DNA from: Cylindrotheca closterium | Lineage: Eukaryota > Bacillariophyta > Bacillariophyceae > Bacillariales > Bacillariaceae | DNA length: 12,517 nt | Reading direction: 5' to 3' | NCBI GenBank assembly: GCA_933822405.4 | Contig: CAKOGP040001959.1 | Location: 1-12,517 of the forward strand | Shown: piece by piece, positions 1-8,733 of the stretch | Layout: each line of letters opens with the position of its first letter | How positions within the stretch are numbered: the stretch's first letter is position 1 | Notes under the pieces: model-generated | The model's input: only the letters and a program-made list of their open reading frames with translations | What the model was told of the DNA's origin: nothing | The model's database searches: none | Program-made: the position numbers and the translations under genes

Positions 1-391
1 GGCGGAAGGCGCCAGATACATCATCGTCGCAAATGTAGATTTCCTCTTTTGGGTAGGTGATGCGAAGGTTGTAGATCCAGATCAAGAAGTTGGGAAATGA
101 CCTCGGGAAGCAGATTTCGGGTTCAGTTTCTTTAGAAGTGAAATCGTTGACTGCCATGGCTGTCAGGGAAGGATGGTGGGTGGCATCAAAGATGATACGG
201 GGTTTGCGATATTCGTGACATGCATCAACCAACCCGAGTGGAGTAGTGTGGGCGTCTCGGATGTATGGAAGTAGGGCTGGGTTGGCTGCCAGAAGGTAGT
301 TGCGGAGGATGTCTTTTTCGAATGCGCTTTGTGTTTTGCTCACGTCGTCTTGGAGGATGGCATCAAGGGTGCGTGGGGGAAAGGTCTGCAT
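1..391 (-). CDS. Partial retroelement-like reverse transcriptase ORF (N-terminal part, runs off left edge)
   Basis: Reading the minus strand from the ATG at 391 gives 130 codons with no stop before the window edge, so the gene continues to the left. Around residues 63-70 is KPRIIFDA, resembling the basic, hydrophobic finger region before RT motif A. After an aromatic-rich stretch (about 99-114) comes DDDVSGAF at 122-129, which fits motif A with its catalytic Asp. The palm motif with YxDD would lie outside the window. ORFs of this style are frequent in diatom genomes as retrotransposon relics; this is family knowledge, not a search result. Codons favour C at the third position, as expected for real coding sequence. 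The frame stays open upstream of the ATG for about 20 codons, to a TAG, so the true start could be earlier or lie in another exon (see 392..892). It could be an intact element or a fragment. Confidence 0.6.
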   Translation of the reverse strand, partial: MQTFPPRTLDAILQDDVSKTQSAFEKDILRNYLLAANPALLPYIRDAHTTPLGLVDACHEYRKPRIIFDATHHPSLTAMAVNDFTSKETEPEICFPRSFPNFLIWIYNLRITYPKEEIYICDDDVSGAFR

Positions 392-892
392 TGGTTCAAT
401 GAAATGGCCAATACTGGAGATTTGTGAGTAGGTTATGGAAACGAATAGTAACTATTGGGGGTAATTTTTAAATGAAATTTGTTGGTTGGAACGGTCGGTT
501 CTGAGATGGTTTAGGGCCTAACGGAAGGATGCCCGGTGGAGTATCCAGGGTGGGCCGACAAGGTGTTACAAACGGAAGGCTGGGTGTAGTCGGAGTGCCG
601 AGATGCGCTGCCAGTCTTTGGCGAAGGCAATGGCGACGGGACTCACACGATTGGCGCATAGTGGGCTTGGTGCGGAGGTCCACGGAGGTGGAGTTGGCCG
701 AATTGGGCGGTGTCTCACTCGAACTTTTGCGAAAATGCTGGTGCCGCACAGGATTGGAACGGGTCCGGGGAAGCGGGAACTCGGCGGTACGGGTGCATGG
801 CGGTGGATGGTCTGCCACCGGTAGGTAAGTGAGCATGGAAATGGGAGATGCTGCAGGTAGGGGACTGGTGGAGATTTCCAGGGATAATAGTT
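392..892. other. Upstream region of the RT-like ORF; possible spliced or decayed 5' exon
   Basis: No confident gene. On the minus strand, positions 414-500 are AT-rich and end in a pyrimidine-containing CTCCAG, unlike the GC-rich sequence around them, so they look like the 3' end of an intron. A donor GTAACA at 569 and this acceptor (AG at 415-414) would remove 156 bp. That would join a minus-strand frame ending LHPAFR in phase with the RT-like ORF (both sides phase 2). The candidate upstream exon has coding-like C-ended codons near 570-660. Farther upstream, two overlapping minus-strand frames are both open and rich in Pro, Ser and Thr, which could mean a frameshifted, decayed gag-like part or simply GC-rich non-coding DNA. 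I do not assert a gene here. Confidence 0.3.
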
Positions 893-1256
893 GGTTGTTG
901 ACTGGCAACAAATGCACAGGCGCATTGAATAGGGTGGTAGCATGGGGCTAAACCACCTGACACCGGGTGTCTGTTCAAATATCAGGAATTTGAGGGTGCC
1001 ACCGGTGGGCAAGTTAAACAGCGGATAGGCGCTGACGCAACGGTGCATTTTGATAGGGCTCCTGGGAGGGAGGTGGTTGTTGATGGTCAACGAATGCACA
1101 GGCGCATTGAATAGGGTGGTAGCGTGGGGCTAAACCACCTGACACCGGGTGTCGGTTCAAATATCAGGAATTTGAGGGGTGCCACCGGTGGGCAAGTGAA
1201 ACAGCGGATGGGCGCTGACGCAACGGTGCGTTTTGATAGGTCTCCCGAAGGAGCAG
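893..1256. repeat. Tandem duplication of a ~182 bp hairpin-rich unit
   Basis: Copy 1 spans about 893-1074 and copy 2 about 1075-1256, directly abutting. The offset is 182 bases, rising to 183 after a one-base G difference in the TTTGAGGG(G) stretch. Only a handful of substitutions separate the copies over most of their length, and they diverge at the right end. Each copy has the same short inverted repeats: AATGC/GCATT (911-926 and 1093-1108), GGTGGT/ACCACC (933-957 and 1115-1139), GACACCGGGTGTC (959-971 and 1141-1153) and CCACCGGTGG (999-1008 and 1182-1191). A short fragment resembling GCCACCGGTGGG also occurs near 812-826. The duplication looks recent; its role is unknown. Confidence 0.9.
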
Positions 1257-1276
1257 TTTTACGTCAAATTGCGACG

Positions 1277-1380
1277 CTCTCGGGTACGCGAGAGGAAATT
1301 GGGGTGCCACAGGTTGATCGGGCTCAAATCGGATTTGAGAATGCAACCTGGGCAAATTTGGATGGACGACTCCGGGAGTC
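1277..1380. repeat. Cluster of three short perfect inverted repeats
   Basis: Within about 100 bases there are CTCTCG..CGAGAG with a six-base loop (1277-1294), CTCAAATC-G-GATTTGAG (1323-1339) and GACTCC-G-GGAGTC (1368-1380). Stems are 6, 8 and 6 bp. They follow directly after the tandem hairpin-rich unit, so they may belong to the same structured element. No function is assigned. Confidence 0.7.
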
Positions 1381-1709
1381 GGGTAATGAGTAGATGGAAG
1401 AAAAAAAGATATAATCGTTCTGAACTGTTTCAGATGATCGTGGTTCCTTAGCTCTTCATCGTCTCATCTTGCACTTGGCAAAAAGAATGCTTCTGTTCAC
1501 GCCTTCGTTTGCCATGCCGATCGTCCCCGAATTTTTGTCCAATGAATTACCGTTACTTCGCTTAAGCGACTGACGACATGGCTGTTGGCGTGAAGACAGG
1601 AGTCTTCTCTTGCCAGTCCGTCTACCGTCTTGCCTGATCAAAATCACGAGCAAATTTTGTTTCAAAATCATTAGTAAAGTGAATTTTAGGTGTTTTTTCG
1701 CGTGCCAAG
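1381..1709. other. Intergenic stretch upstream of the first DUF6824 gene
   Basis: No gene is supported here. A minus-strand frame of 71 codons (1456-1671) has no recognisable features. A perfect 12-bp palindrome, TCGCTTAAGCGA, lies at 1558-1569. Towards 1640-1700 the sequence becomes AT-rich, consistent with a promoter or 5' UTR of the downstream gene. Confidence 0.5.
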
Positions 1710-1765
1710 CAACGGAAAGACAACGGAAAATAGAACGAGTCAGTCGGTGACGAAAATTTCCGTTG
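1710..1765. promoter_or_regulatory. Three CAACGGAAA motifs (two direct, one inverted): candidate MYB/MSA-type sites
   Basis: CAACGGAAA occurs at 1710-1718 and again at 1721-1729, 11 bp apart, which is about one helical turn. Its reverse complement TTTCCGTTG is at 1757-1765. The core AACGG is the binding core of three-repeat MYB proteins and of the plant M-phase MSA element. The cluster lies 69-124 bp upstream of the ATG at 1834. Regulation is inferred from motif repetition and position only. A possible 3' splice site (TTGCAG, 1801-1806) between the cluster and the ATG would, if used, place the sites in or before a 5' UTR intron. Confidence 0.45.
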
Positions 1766-1833
1766 TTTAAAAAAGCGCCATTTTCAGTTGTTCGAAATCA
1801 TTGCAGGTCCATCCAACAGCAACAAAAACAACA

Positions 1834-3459
1834 ATGGTGGCAGCTGACATTCCAAGCTTCCTTCCCTCAATGTCCTTTCGTCAGAGGAGGGTGGATAGAA
1901 ACGATGACTACAGTACCAGCGAGGGGAGCATGAAGGCCTTCATGAACGGAATGATGGCTCCCTTTACAAGCTGTTGGCAACCACCAATGGAATCGTGTAC
2001 CCCTGCAAATACGGCGATGTATTCATGCTTTGAGCAGCATCCTGCAGTCGTATCACCGGGGCGTCCACGCAACGTCCCGCATCCAAATTCTTCTTGCAGG
2101 GAAGTACATTCCCCACATGGGGAGCCCGCTTCGAACATAGATGTCGAGAATCCTCATGCACACGATGTGCTTTGCGGTCGAGGTGGTAGCAGCAACCGGC
2201 ACCTCGGAAACATGCACTTCCGAGAGCTTGTTGCCGCTAACAAGAAGACATATGTCGGACTCACCAAAAAACAGAAGATGTTGGTCGCTAGAAAGATTGT
2301 TGATCTGGTTGGTCGCACCAATCCTCCAGGTCGTTTTCTAGCAAAAGACTCTGCTAGTGGACTCTGGTACAACATTGGGGTTCCGCGAAGCCTTGAAAAA
2401 ACTTCACAGGCCCTTAGGGAAAAAAACTCAAACGACTTACCAGATGTTGTACAAAGTAGTGGTTCAGCGGTACAAGCATTAATCAAGGAGGGTTCTTCCA
2501 GCAAATCTAAAGATTCCAAAAGTGTTGAAGCCCCACCACTCATAGTTCCATCGCATCTGAAGGAGATATATTGCCAAGACAATATGGTAGGCTCCGAGAG
2601 TCCCAGGTGGCCTATTCATGACTCGCAAGTTCCCAGAATGCAGCAGTCGCGTCTACGAAGTCCATCGCTCAACTGTCCCAAAAGCCCTCCCCACACCTAC
2701 CACCATGCCCCACCACGAATGAATGATCCTCGACGAATGGACAGTCCTTCGAGTCCTCATTATGGCACTCACCAATATCAACATCTGGAATCTCCCATGC
2801 TTGACTACAGAGATCATTACGAGTATTATGGCAGATCTGAAAGACAATATGGACAGATTCACACCCTATTGCAACCGCCCCGGAGATATCGACCATATCC
2901 TCAAACTCCTGTTCACCACCAAATGCGAAGCCGTTACCAACATAATCAAAGCCCGCGAACTGTCACGGCTAGTTCACAAATGGCAGTGGTGCCGTCAACA
3001 CCTCGGAGGTACCACTTTGACAATGACCCTTGCGGTTTTGGGCGGCCTTATTTGCCTTCAACACCCCCCAATAGGCCGATGGCAGTCCCTGCCTCAACCC
3101 CCGTGGCATGCAGGTCGTCATCTAGTCACTTTGTCAGGGCAAGATCAAATGCGTCACCTGAGAGATCCCAAGACGTTAAACGGCAGCGAAGGGAATCAGG
3201 CGTAGCACGTCGTCTTTCCGATGCATCGTTATCCACGAAGGTGCAAGATTATCTTTCTCTAAAAGATAAGCCCAGAAGTGACGTTGATCGGTGCTTCGAT
3301 ATCAAGTCTCCTTCAGGCCTGCTGCAAGGAAGAGAACACCGCTCGTCGATGAAGAGCGGTAGTGGTAAAGTCGAAACAAACACCCCGGCTGGGTTTTCAG
3401 GACTTGCAGCCTTGTCCACAGCTGCTTTCCTAAAGCTTGACGAGACTCCTTGTTCTTGA
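1834..3459 (+). CDS. DUF6824-domain protein, intronless copy
   Basis: A single exon of 541 residues starting at the first ATG in frame (context ACAATGG). Frame 1801-1833 is also open but begins with TTG just before TTGCAG, a possible splice acceptor. Residues about 106-196 form the domain. It opens with HDVLCGRGGSSNRHLGN, continues through KKQKM and PPGRFLAK, and closes with LW..IG and EKTSQALR. I recognise this as the diatom/stramenopile family called DUF6824; its biochemical role is unknown to me. The 105 residues before it look disordered. After about 200 the protein is rich in Pro, Ser, His, Tyr and Arg, with at least ten Ser-Pro/Thr-Pro sites (for example RSPS, KSPP, STPRR). A basic patch KRQRR near the C-terminal third could be a nuclear signal, followed by RRLSD. 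It is convergent with transportin (183 bp between stop codons). A nuclear regulatory role is inference. Confidence 0.88.
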   Translation: MVAADIPSFLPSMSFRQRRVDRNDDYSTSEGSMKAFMNGMMAPFTSCWQPPMESCTPANTAMYSCFEQHPAVVSPGRPRNVPHPNSSCREVHSPHGEPASNIDVENPHAHDVLCGRGGSSNRHLGNMHFRELVAANKKTYVGLTKKQKMLVARKIVDLVGRTNPPGRFLAKDSASGLWYNIGVPRSLEKTSQALREKNSNDLPDVVQSSGSAVQALIKEGSSSKSKDSKSVEAPPLIVPSHLKEIYCQDNMVGSESPRWPIHDSQVPRMQQSRLRSPSLNCPKSPPHTYHHAPPRMNDPRRMDSPSSPHYGTHQYQHLESPMLDYRDHYEYYGRSERQYGQIHTLLQPPRRYRPYPQTPVHHQMRSRYQHNQSPRTVTASSQMAVVPSTPRRYHFDNDPCGFGRPYLPSTPPNRPMAVPASTPVACRSSSSHFVRARSNASPERSQDVKRQRRESGVARRLSDASLSTKVQDYLSLKDKPRSDVDRCFDIKSPSGLLQGREHRSSMKSGSGKVETNTPAGFSGLAALSTAAFLKLDETPCS

Positions 3460-3642
3460 ATCTGCATTTCATACCATTGTATAGTTATAAAAGTAGTATA
3501 TATTTTTGAGAAATAGATTTGATTCCAATCTTCTATTTTTGATACATTTTGCTGCATATTGTTTGGTCGTCGATGAGAGCGCGGTCTCATCCAATATGCC
3601 AAGTCGACGCCAGTGTTGGGCCCAACAAAAAGGAGGGGCCGC

Positions 3643-6600
3643 TCACAAATCATAAGCCTTTTGAAGCAGTCGCCGAACATTCACTGGAAGCTGAGCTTGG
3701 GTGGATCCCCAAACATCAGAACCAACCGAAGCTTTTATGTCCTTCATTAGCTTGGCTAATTGCAGGCCGATTTCGGCATCACTGGGTGGGAATGGCTGAA
3801 AAGCATACTCTCCAGTAACGAAGTCGATTTGTTCGGGACCTGATTCTGCTGGAATATGCCACGAAATGATTGCAAATAAAATCGAAGAGATGACATCCGC
3901 AACATTAACACCACACTGTTGGATAGCTTGGGGGTTCGCGTAAAGTGTTCTGCAGAACCCTGTGAAGGCATCCCGTCGTTCTGTTGGATCTAGTACTTTT
4001 GAAATGCCGTCACACCACCCCAGAAGAAATCTAGGAAGTTCGGGAGCAACAAAGCTGGTATTAAGAACTGCCAATCGGCCAACGCAAACGGCCGCATTCT
4101 CTGCCAGACCTGGGACTTCACTCACTCGCCCTTCACCATTGCCCATAAGAAGCACAATAAGTCGTTGCATCAAAAGAGATGCAAAGGGTTCAAATGGTGC
4201 AGAGTTGGAACCGCATTGAACACAAATTTCACCAATTGCCCACACTGCATTGTTTGCCAAGCTCGAATGCATTTCATGGTGCGTGGCTTCAATGTTTGAT
4301 ATAGCTTCATGAAGCAGTTCAGATAGTCCAGGTTCTACCAATGATGGAGCATTTCTTGCTATATCCCCCAAAAGAGCAAGTGCAGAAATTCGAACACCTA
4401 CTGCTTGATACTTGCAAAGACTGTGCAATACGGAAACAAAGTGTTGTCCATACCGTTTGCTACTTCCAACAAGCGGGATGAAATTATTCCCCAGTCCTTC
4501 ACACAGGCCATCCATCAAGTCGGTTGCACAAACTATCGGGTCTGCTTCCTCCTCCGTGACTTTGTCCGCCGTAGCCAGCGCCAATTGAACTTGCTCGATG
4601 ACACACATAGCGTTTTCAAACGTCTCCAAGGCGTATGGCTGGAAATTCATACCACATGCTAGGGCAACGCTTGCCAAACTCTCCATCAGAGGCAAGAGCG
4701 TCTGATCAGATGGATTATTCAGCATTATGGTATTCAACATGTGTAGCATTGTGGGTACATATATCGCTGGTAGCTCATGCTCGCCAATAGCTGGGCCACA
4801 GGAGTCAGCCATTATACCAAGCGTGTCAAAAATAATCACAAGGCTCCGTCCTTGGTATCTTGACATTGCCGAGACAAGAGGAGGGCAAATATGCTCGAGG
4901 TAAGGTAAAAGCAAATCACCAGATGTTTCAATCACTACTCCAAGAGCTGACCCACAAGCAATCTGGACTTTTCGATTGCTATCGTCTAAGCGTTTCAGCA
5001 AAACCTCGGTCACTTGGGCGAGCAGGTGCCCTTGTGCTCCTCTCTGGACCTGGTCTACAGCCCAAGCCGCATAGCTGAGTCACCCAATGTAAGCGCGTCA
5101 TGTATTACTATCCAATTACTGATCCACGCAAATGTTAACTTACCGACCAACAGTCCATGCACAAATGCTTTTGAGTTGCGGTAGTGCTTGAGGGGTTTCG
5201 GGTGCTGAAAGTAAATTTAGTAAGAAAGGATATAGCTCACCCATATGAGCATTCATCTCTTCATGGCAACCCTCCGCAATTGCACCGAGGGCAAGGATAC
5301 TAGCTTCTTGAATCCAAGAATCTCCGCTCGACAATCCCTGCTGCAGTGCAGGGAGAAGAGCTGGCAAAATTGGTCCCGCCCCATATAAATTCGATAAGGA
5401 ATCCAAAGATGCACCAGAATACTTTCGCAAATTCCATTCAGTATCATCCTCGTCCCAGCCGTCATCGTCGCTTTCATCCTCTGAATCCATATCGCTTTGG
5501 CCGTCGTGTTTCTGTTTTGTGCTGTGGAATATGGGTTTCATCGATTCCTTCATTTCTAAATCGATTTCATTTTGTGCCAGAATCTCAATTCGTTGCTCTT
5601 CGGAGTACACTATGTTATGAAGCAAGGTGGGAATTAGATTCGGCAGCAGCTTTTCCACTGTATCCATCATATCAGAAGTAAGACGTGTCTCATCCAATGT
5701 GGCAAAAAGTATCCAAAATTCGGAGGCCTCAACAGCTACAATATCATCGGCTTGGGATGGTTGTAAAATTGTTGCCTGTAACATAAACTGGCATAGCGAT
5801 CCCATATGTGGTTGGAGATAATGTGTATGGAGTTCCAACATTGTGTTAATTGATCGGCAGACCCATTTCCTAACCTTAGCACTTTCATCAGATGCTAGAT
5901 GAGACAACCCCGTGAAATAATCTGAAAAATGTGTGACAAGAGAACTTGGGAGCATACCAGACCCCAAACAGGCAACTATAGATTGTAGTGCAGCAACCTT
6001 GATGTTCTCGTCAGTTGCTTGAAACAAGCGCAAGAGCAATGGTACAATGGAATCAAGCGCCATCACTGGAATCTCGGAAGGCCCATCCTCCATCATCTTG
6101 CGCACCGTCGTCAACGAACCACTTAAGGACGACACATTCGAACTATTTAGCGCATTGTGTATATTCTGAAGCAAGATTGGCATCAACTCCGGCCACTGAG
6201 ATATGTGCATGAGAGGTTGAACACCGTCAACTGAAACAGAAGTTGTCGCGATGATGGAAGAAACGACGTTGTACAACTCAGGATGACCGAGAGAAAGCCC
6301 GAATACCAGAGTTTCCTTCAAACGCAAAGCGTCTTCATTACTCAGTGCCATAGATTGGCCTGTTATTTGTATTGGCGGACGCAACAATGCATTTTTCAGA
6401 ATCAGCCCACCCATCTGGCCAAAAGGTATCCATTGCATGGGATCCGACTCAAGTCTAAGAGCAGTTGATTGATTGGCTTGACGCCATCCGTCTAACGAAG
6501 GTCGGTCAATTTGGTGAAGCATTTGCTCCGGATTGTTGCACCCCACCAGTAACAGTGATAATTGGACACAGAGGTTGCCATAGCTGTTCGGAGATGCGCT

Positions 6601-6720
6601 TAAGGCTTCGTCTCTGGCGCGAATAGCTTGGACATGCAAATCATGATTTTCTGTTTGGGATAAAGCTGCTACCAACGAAAGCACTTGGGAATTCGGTGGA
6701 GGAGGAATTTGTGCTGTCAT
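3643..6720 (-). CDS. TNPO1: Transportin (importin beta-2 / karyopherin beta-2)
   Basis: Nuclear import receptor made of HEAT repeats that carries PY-NLS cargo (for example hnRNP-type proteins) through nuclear pores and releases it on RanGTP. Two exons: 6720-5144 and 5074-3643. The 69-bp intron (5143-5075) has GTAAGT..CAG ends and phase 2, and restores the reading WTVGR-YAAWAV, matching the family's 'CWTLSRY..WV' region. The product is 1002 residues, longer than the roughly 890 of animal transportin-1; the extra length includes a longer N-terminal region. Diagnostic parts are GGLILKN at 104-110, an acidic loop around 410-428 followed by WNLRKYSGASLD, LGAIAEGC at 478-485, NNAVWAIGEI in the second exon, and the C-terminal block GRLAVLN..APELPRFLLGWC with DAF.GFC. 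The acidic loop is the one known to promote Ran-dependent cargo release. The start at 6720 is the first ATG; residues 10-20 already resemble the first helix. Confidence 0.95.
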
Positions 6721-6939
6721 ATGAAAGAAATTGTGCTTTTCTTTTGCTATTGTGTGGATGCATGGTCCAAATTCAAGTTGAAACTAAAACAGTACAACGT
6801 TAGAGTTAGAGTTACTGACGGACGGCAGTACTGTACCATGATACTGTAGTTTCTGCTGTAAGAACTCTACCAAACGTTCGTGGGGTTTTTCGGTTTTGAT
6901 GACGATGACGGCATTAACAACATCTAGCAACCACGAACC
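6721..6939. promoter_or_regulatory. Divergent promoter region between transportin and QCR7
   Basis: The 219 bp between two start codons must hold both upstream regions. It contains GTTAGAGTTAGAGTTA (three GTTA units, 6799-6814), a CAGTACTG palindrome at 6826-6833, and TACTGTA twice (6829-6835 and 6842-6848). No clear TATA box is seen on either side. Assignment as a shared promoter is positional inference. Confidence 0.5.
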
Positions 6940-7441
6940 ATGTCCCTCCAGAAACTTCTCGATCCACTAATGAAGCCGGCGGCTCGCTTCTATAAGGCGC
7001 GCTTGGGCAAGGAGCTGAACAAGATGGGTGAGTTGAATAAAGCAAGTCGATGATCTGTGAACTATATTTGACCACGAGGCATAAGCAGACGAACAATGCA
7101 ACTGTACTTTCGCTATTTGTTGTCGCCGTGGCTGAATACTAACCGAGCCTTCTTTGCATCTAAAACGCTGAAAATTGACAGGTCTTCGATATGAAGATTT
7201 GATGAGTAGAGACGAACCTGAGGTTAACGAGGCTTTGGAACTGGCTCATCCTGATGTCGTTGAAGGACGTTACCGCAGGTTGAAGCGTGCTAGTGACCTA
7301 GCCTTCAAGCAAAAGAACCTTCAAGATTATGCACCCGATATGGTTTTGGAACCTTTCAAACTGGAATTCACCGAAGATGTGGATAAGATTCTTGCACGAG
7401 ACGTTGAATTCGATCTTCTGAACAACAGTAAGAAGGGCTAA
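6940..7441 (+). CDS. QCR7: Cytochrome bc1 complex subunit 7 (QCR7 / UQCRB family)
   Basis: A small matrix-side subunit of mitochondrial complex III that contacts cytochrome b and is needed for its assembly. Two exons, 6940-7027 and 7182-7441, are joined across a 154-bp intron with GTGAGT..ACAG ends (phase 1). The split Gly codon gives KMG-LRYEDL, which matches the family's 'GLRYDDL' motif. The product is 115 residues, within the family range of about 110-130. Other family features are the N-terminal helix MSLQKLLDPL, the acidic RDEPEVNEAL, the R..RLKRASDLAFKQK helix and the C-terminal YAPDMVLEPF..EF segment. Like other family members it has no long cleavable presequence. It is convergent with CSN6 and divergent from transportin. 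Both halves are required for the domain, so the splice model is strong. Confidence 0.93.
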
Positions 7442-7718
7442 GAAGACTGTCGGCTACTCGAGCCAAAAATAGATACTTGAGTCTCGTCAGATATAGTGCC
7501 ACTTTCAATTATCTTTCAATTATCTTCATGTTGTTGCTCCAAGTACATCGATGGCTCACAGTTTGCAACATGGGCAAGTTCAAAGCTCGATCCCCAATGG
7601 CAATCGCGTGCAATTCATCCCACTAATATTCTTAGTCTACCCAGTAAAACAAAGTATTACATTTACTCCAGTAGGTCAGAGCCGATTTCGAAGACAGTGG
7701 ACCGAAAGTCGAAGGTCT
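7442..7718. other. Convergent intergenic region QCR7/CSN6
   Basis: 277 bp holding the 3' UTRs of two convergent genes. The only structure seen is a perfect 11-bp tandem repeat, CTTTCAATTAT, at 7502-7512 and 7513-7523. No gene is recognised; an open plus-strand frame at 7496-7804 runs antisense into CSN6 and is not supported. Confidence 0.6.
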
Positions 7719-8733
7719 CTAAAAGGCTCTTCGCATTTCCTTGTTCAGGTTCCGGTTCTCATGAATCAACCGAAACTTCTCTGTGTATGATTGGACAGCA
7801 CTGACAGTCTTTGCAACGGCTGCTAGGTGTGTCATTATATCCGCATCACTTGCCTCACTGGGAGCTTCGGAACCTGCGATCTGTGCGATGGGTCCAAGCG
7901 AATGAACCAAAACTTGAACTTGACGCAATAAACGGTGGTTCATGGGCACTTTCCCCTCCTGAGTGGAGCGCAAAAAGGAAACCAGAACATTGATTCTGTC
8001 CCTCATGCTATCCAACGAAGTCTGGATGGAATTGGAGCTTTCGACATAGGAATTACTTGCCCGGCTTCCTTCAGCTTGCATGGGACGTTCTTTCATTACC
8101 CGCTCGACGGCAATTCGTTCTGGATCAGAAGTTTCCAGATTCCAATTATCAAAGCCGAGAAGAATAGAATGATTTTCTACCTCACGAAGGGTATACAAAT
8201 TGATAGGCAAGACTTCATTCAACGAGCTGCCGGTAGTATCCTTCGTGTCTTGCTGTACTTCCAACAAACAGAAACAAAATTGTGCCAAGGAGTTTGCGAA
8301 GTGTTCAGACAAATTCTTTGTTGTTTGCAGGTCATCTGGTGAAGGTTCTTCGTCTTTCAATGAAACACGGTACCACCCGACAACAGAGTGAAGCGGAAAG
8401 ACAGCTTTGTGGAGGTCAACTTGGAGTTGAGTCTGTTCCGATGCTTCGGGAGGAATATCGTCCGCATCCTGAATCTGAAGAACACCTTGGCCATCTGTAA
8501 AGCCATACATTAGACCGACAACGGCTGCACTTTTGTCCAAAGGTGACCCTCCAGTAGAGATTCGAGTGTATTGATCTGACATGTGCACCAAAGCGAGCTG
8601 AAGAGACAATGGTAAGGCTCTATACATACTACTTCTGCATTCCACTCTGGGTCTGGTGACATACCGGGTGCAATGCGACGCCTGATTCCTTTATAGCCGC
8701 CCCCTTGGGTTGATCCACTTCCATGCTGGACAT
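7719..8733 (-). CDS. CSN6: COP9 signalosome subunit 6 (MPN-minus)
   Basis: Non-catalytic MPN subunit of the COP9 signalosome, which removes Nedd8 from cullins and so controls SCF-type ubiquitin ligases; CSN6 pairs with the catalytic CSN5. Two exons: 8733-8665 (23 codons) and 8597-7719. The 67-bp intron has GTATGT..TTCAG ends and phase 0. Splicing gives GVALHP-LALVHMSDQYTR, the conserved CSN6/MPN opening 'VALHPL...ISDH..R'. The unspliced frame would read a poorer N-terminus from 8645. Product: 315 residues, typical for CSN6. The MPN core continues with VVGLMYGF and VVGWYRVS. The JAMM metal motif (HxHx7SxxD) is absent, as expected for CSN6. The C-terminal half matches the family through SDPERIAVERV, the helix around MRDRINVLVSFL, the KVPMNHRLLR motif and the final NKEMRRAF. 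It is divergent from the MYND gene. Confidence 0.93.

Noticed and set aside
1115..1170. A tRNA gene in the repeat
   Set aside because: The anticodon-like loop lacks U33 and the T-stem does not pair, so no cloverleaf forms.
1124..1393. Plus-strand 89-codon frame through the second repeat copy
   Set aside because: It begins at a GTG or similar codon rather than a good ATG, sits in hairpin-rich repeat DNA, and its product resembles no protein I know.
2154..2582. 142-codon minus-strand frame antisense to the DUF6824 domain of the first gene
   Set aside because: The plus strand encodes a conserved domain here; the antisense frame has no family features.
7496..7804. Plus-strand frame between QCR7 and CSN6
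   Set aside because: No domain, begins in a 3' UTR and runs antisense into the CSN6 C-terminus.
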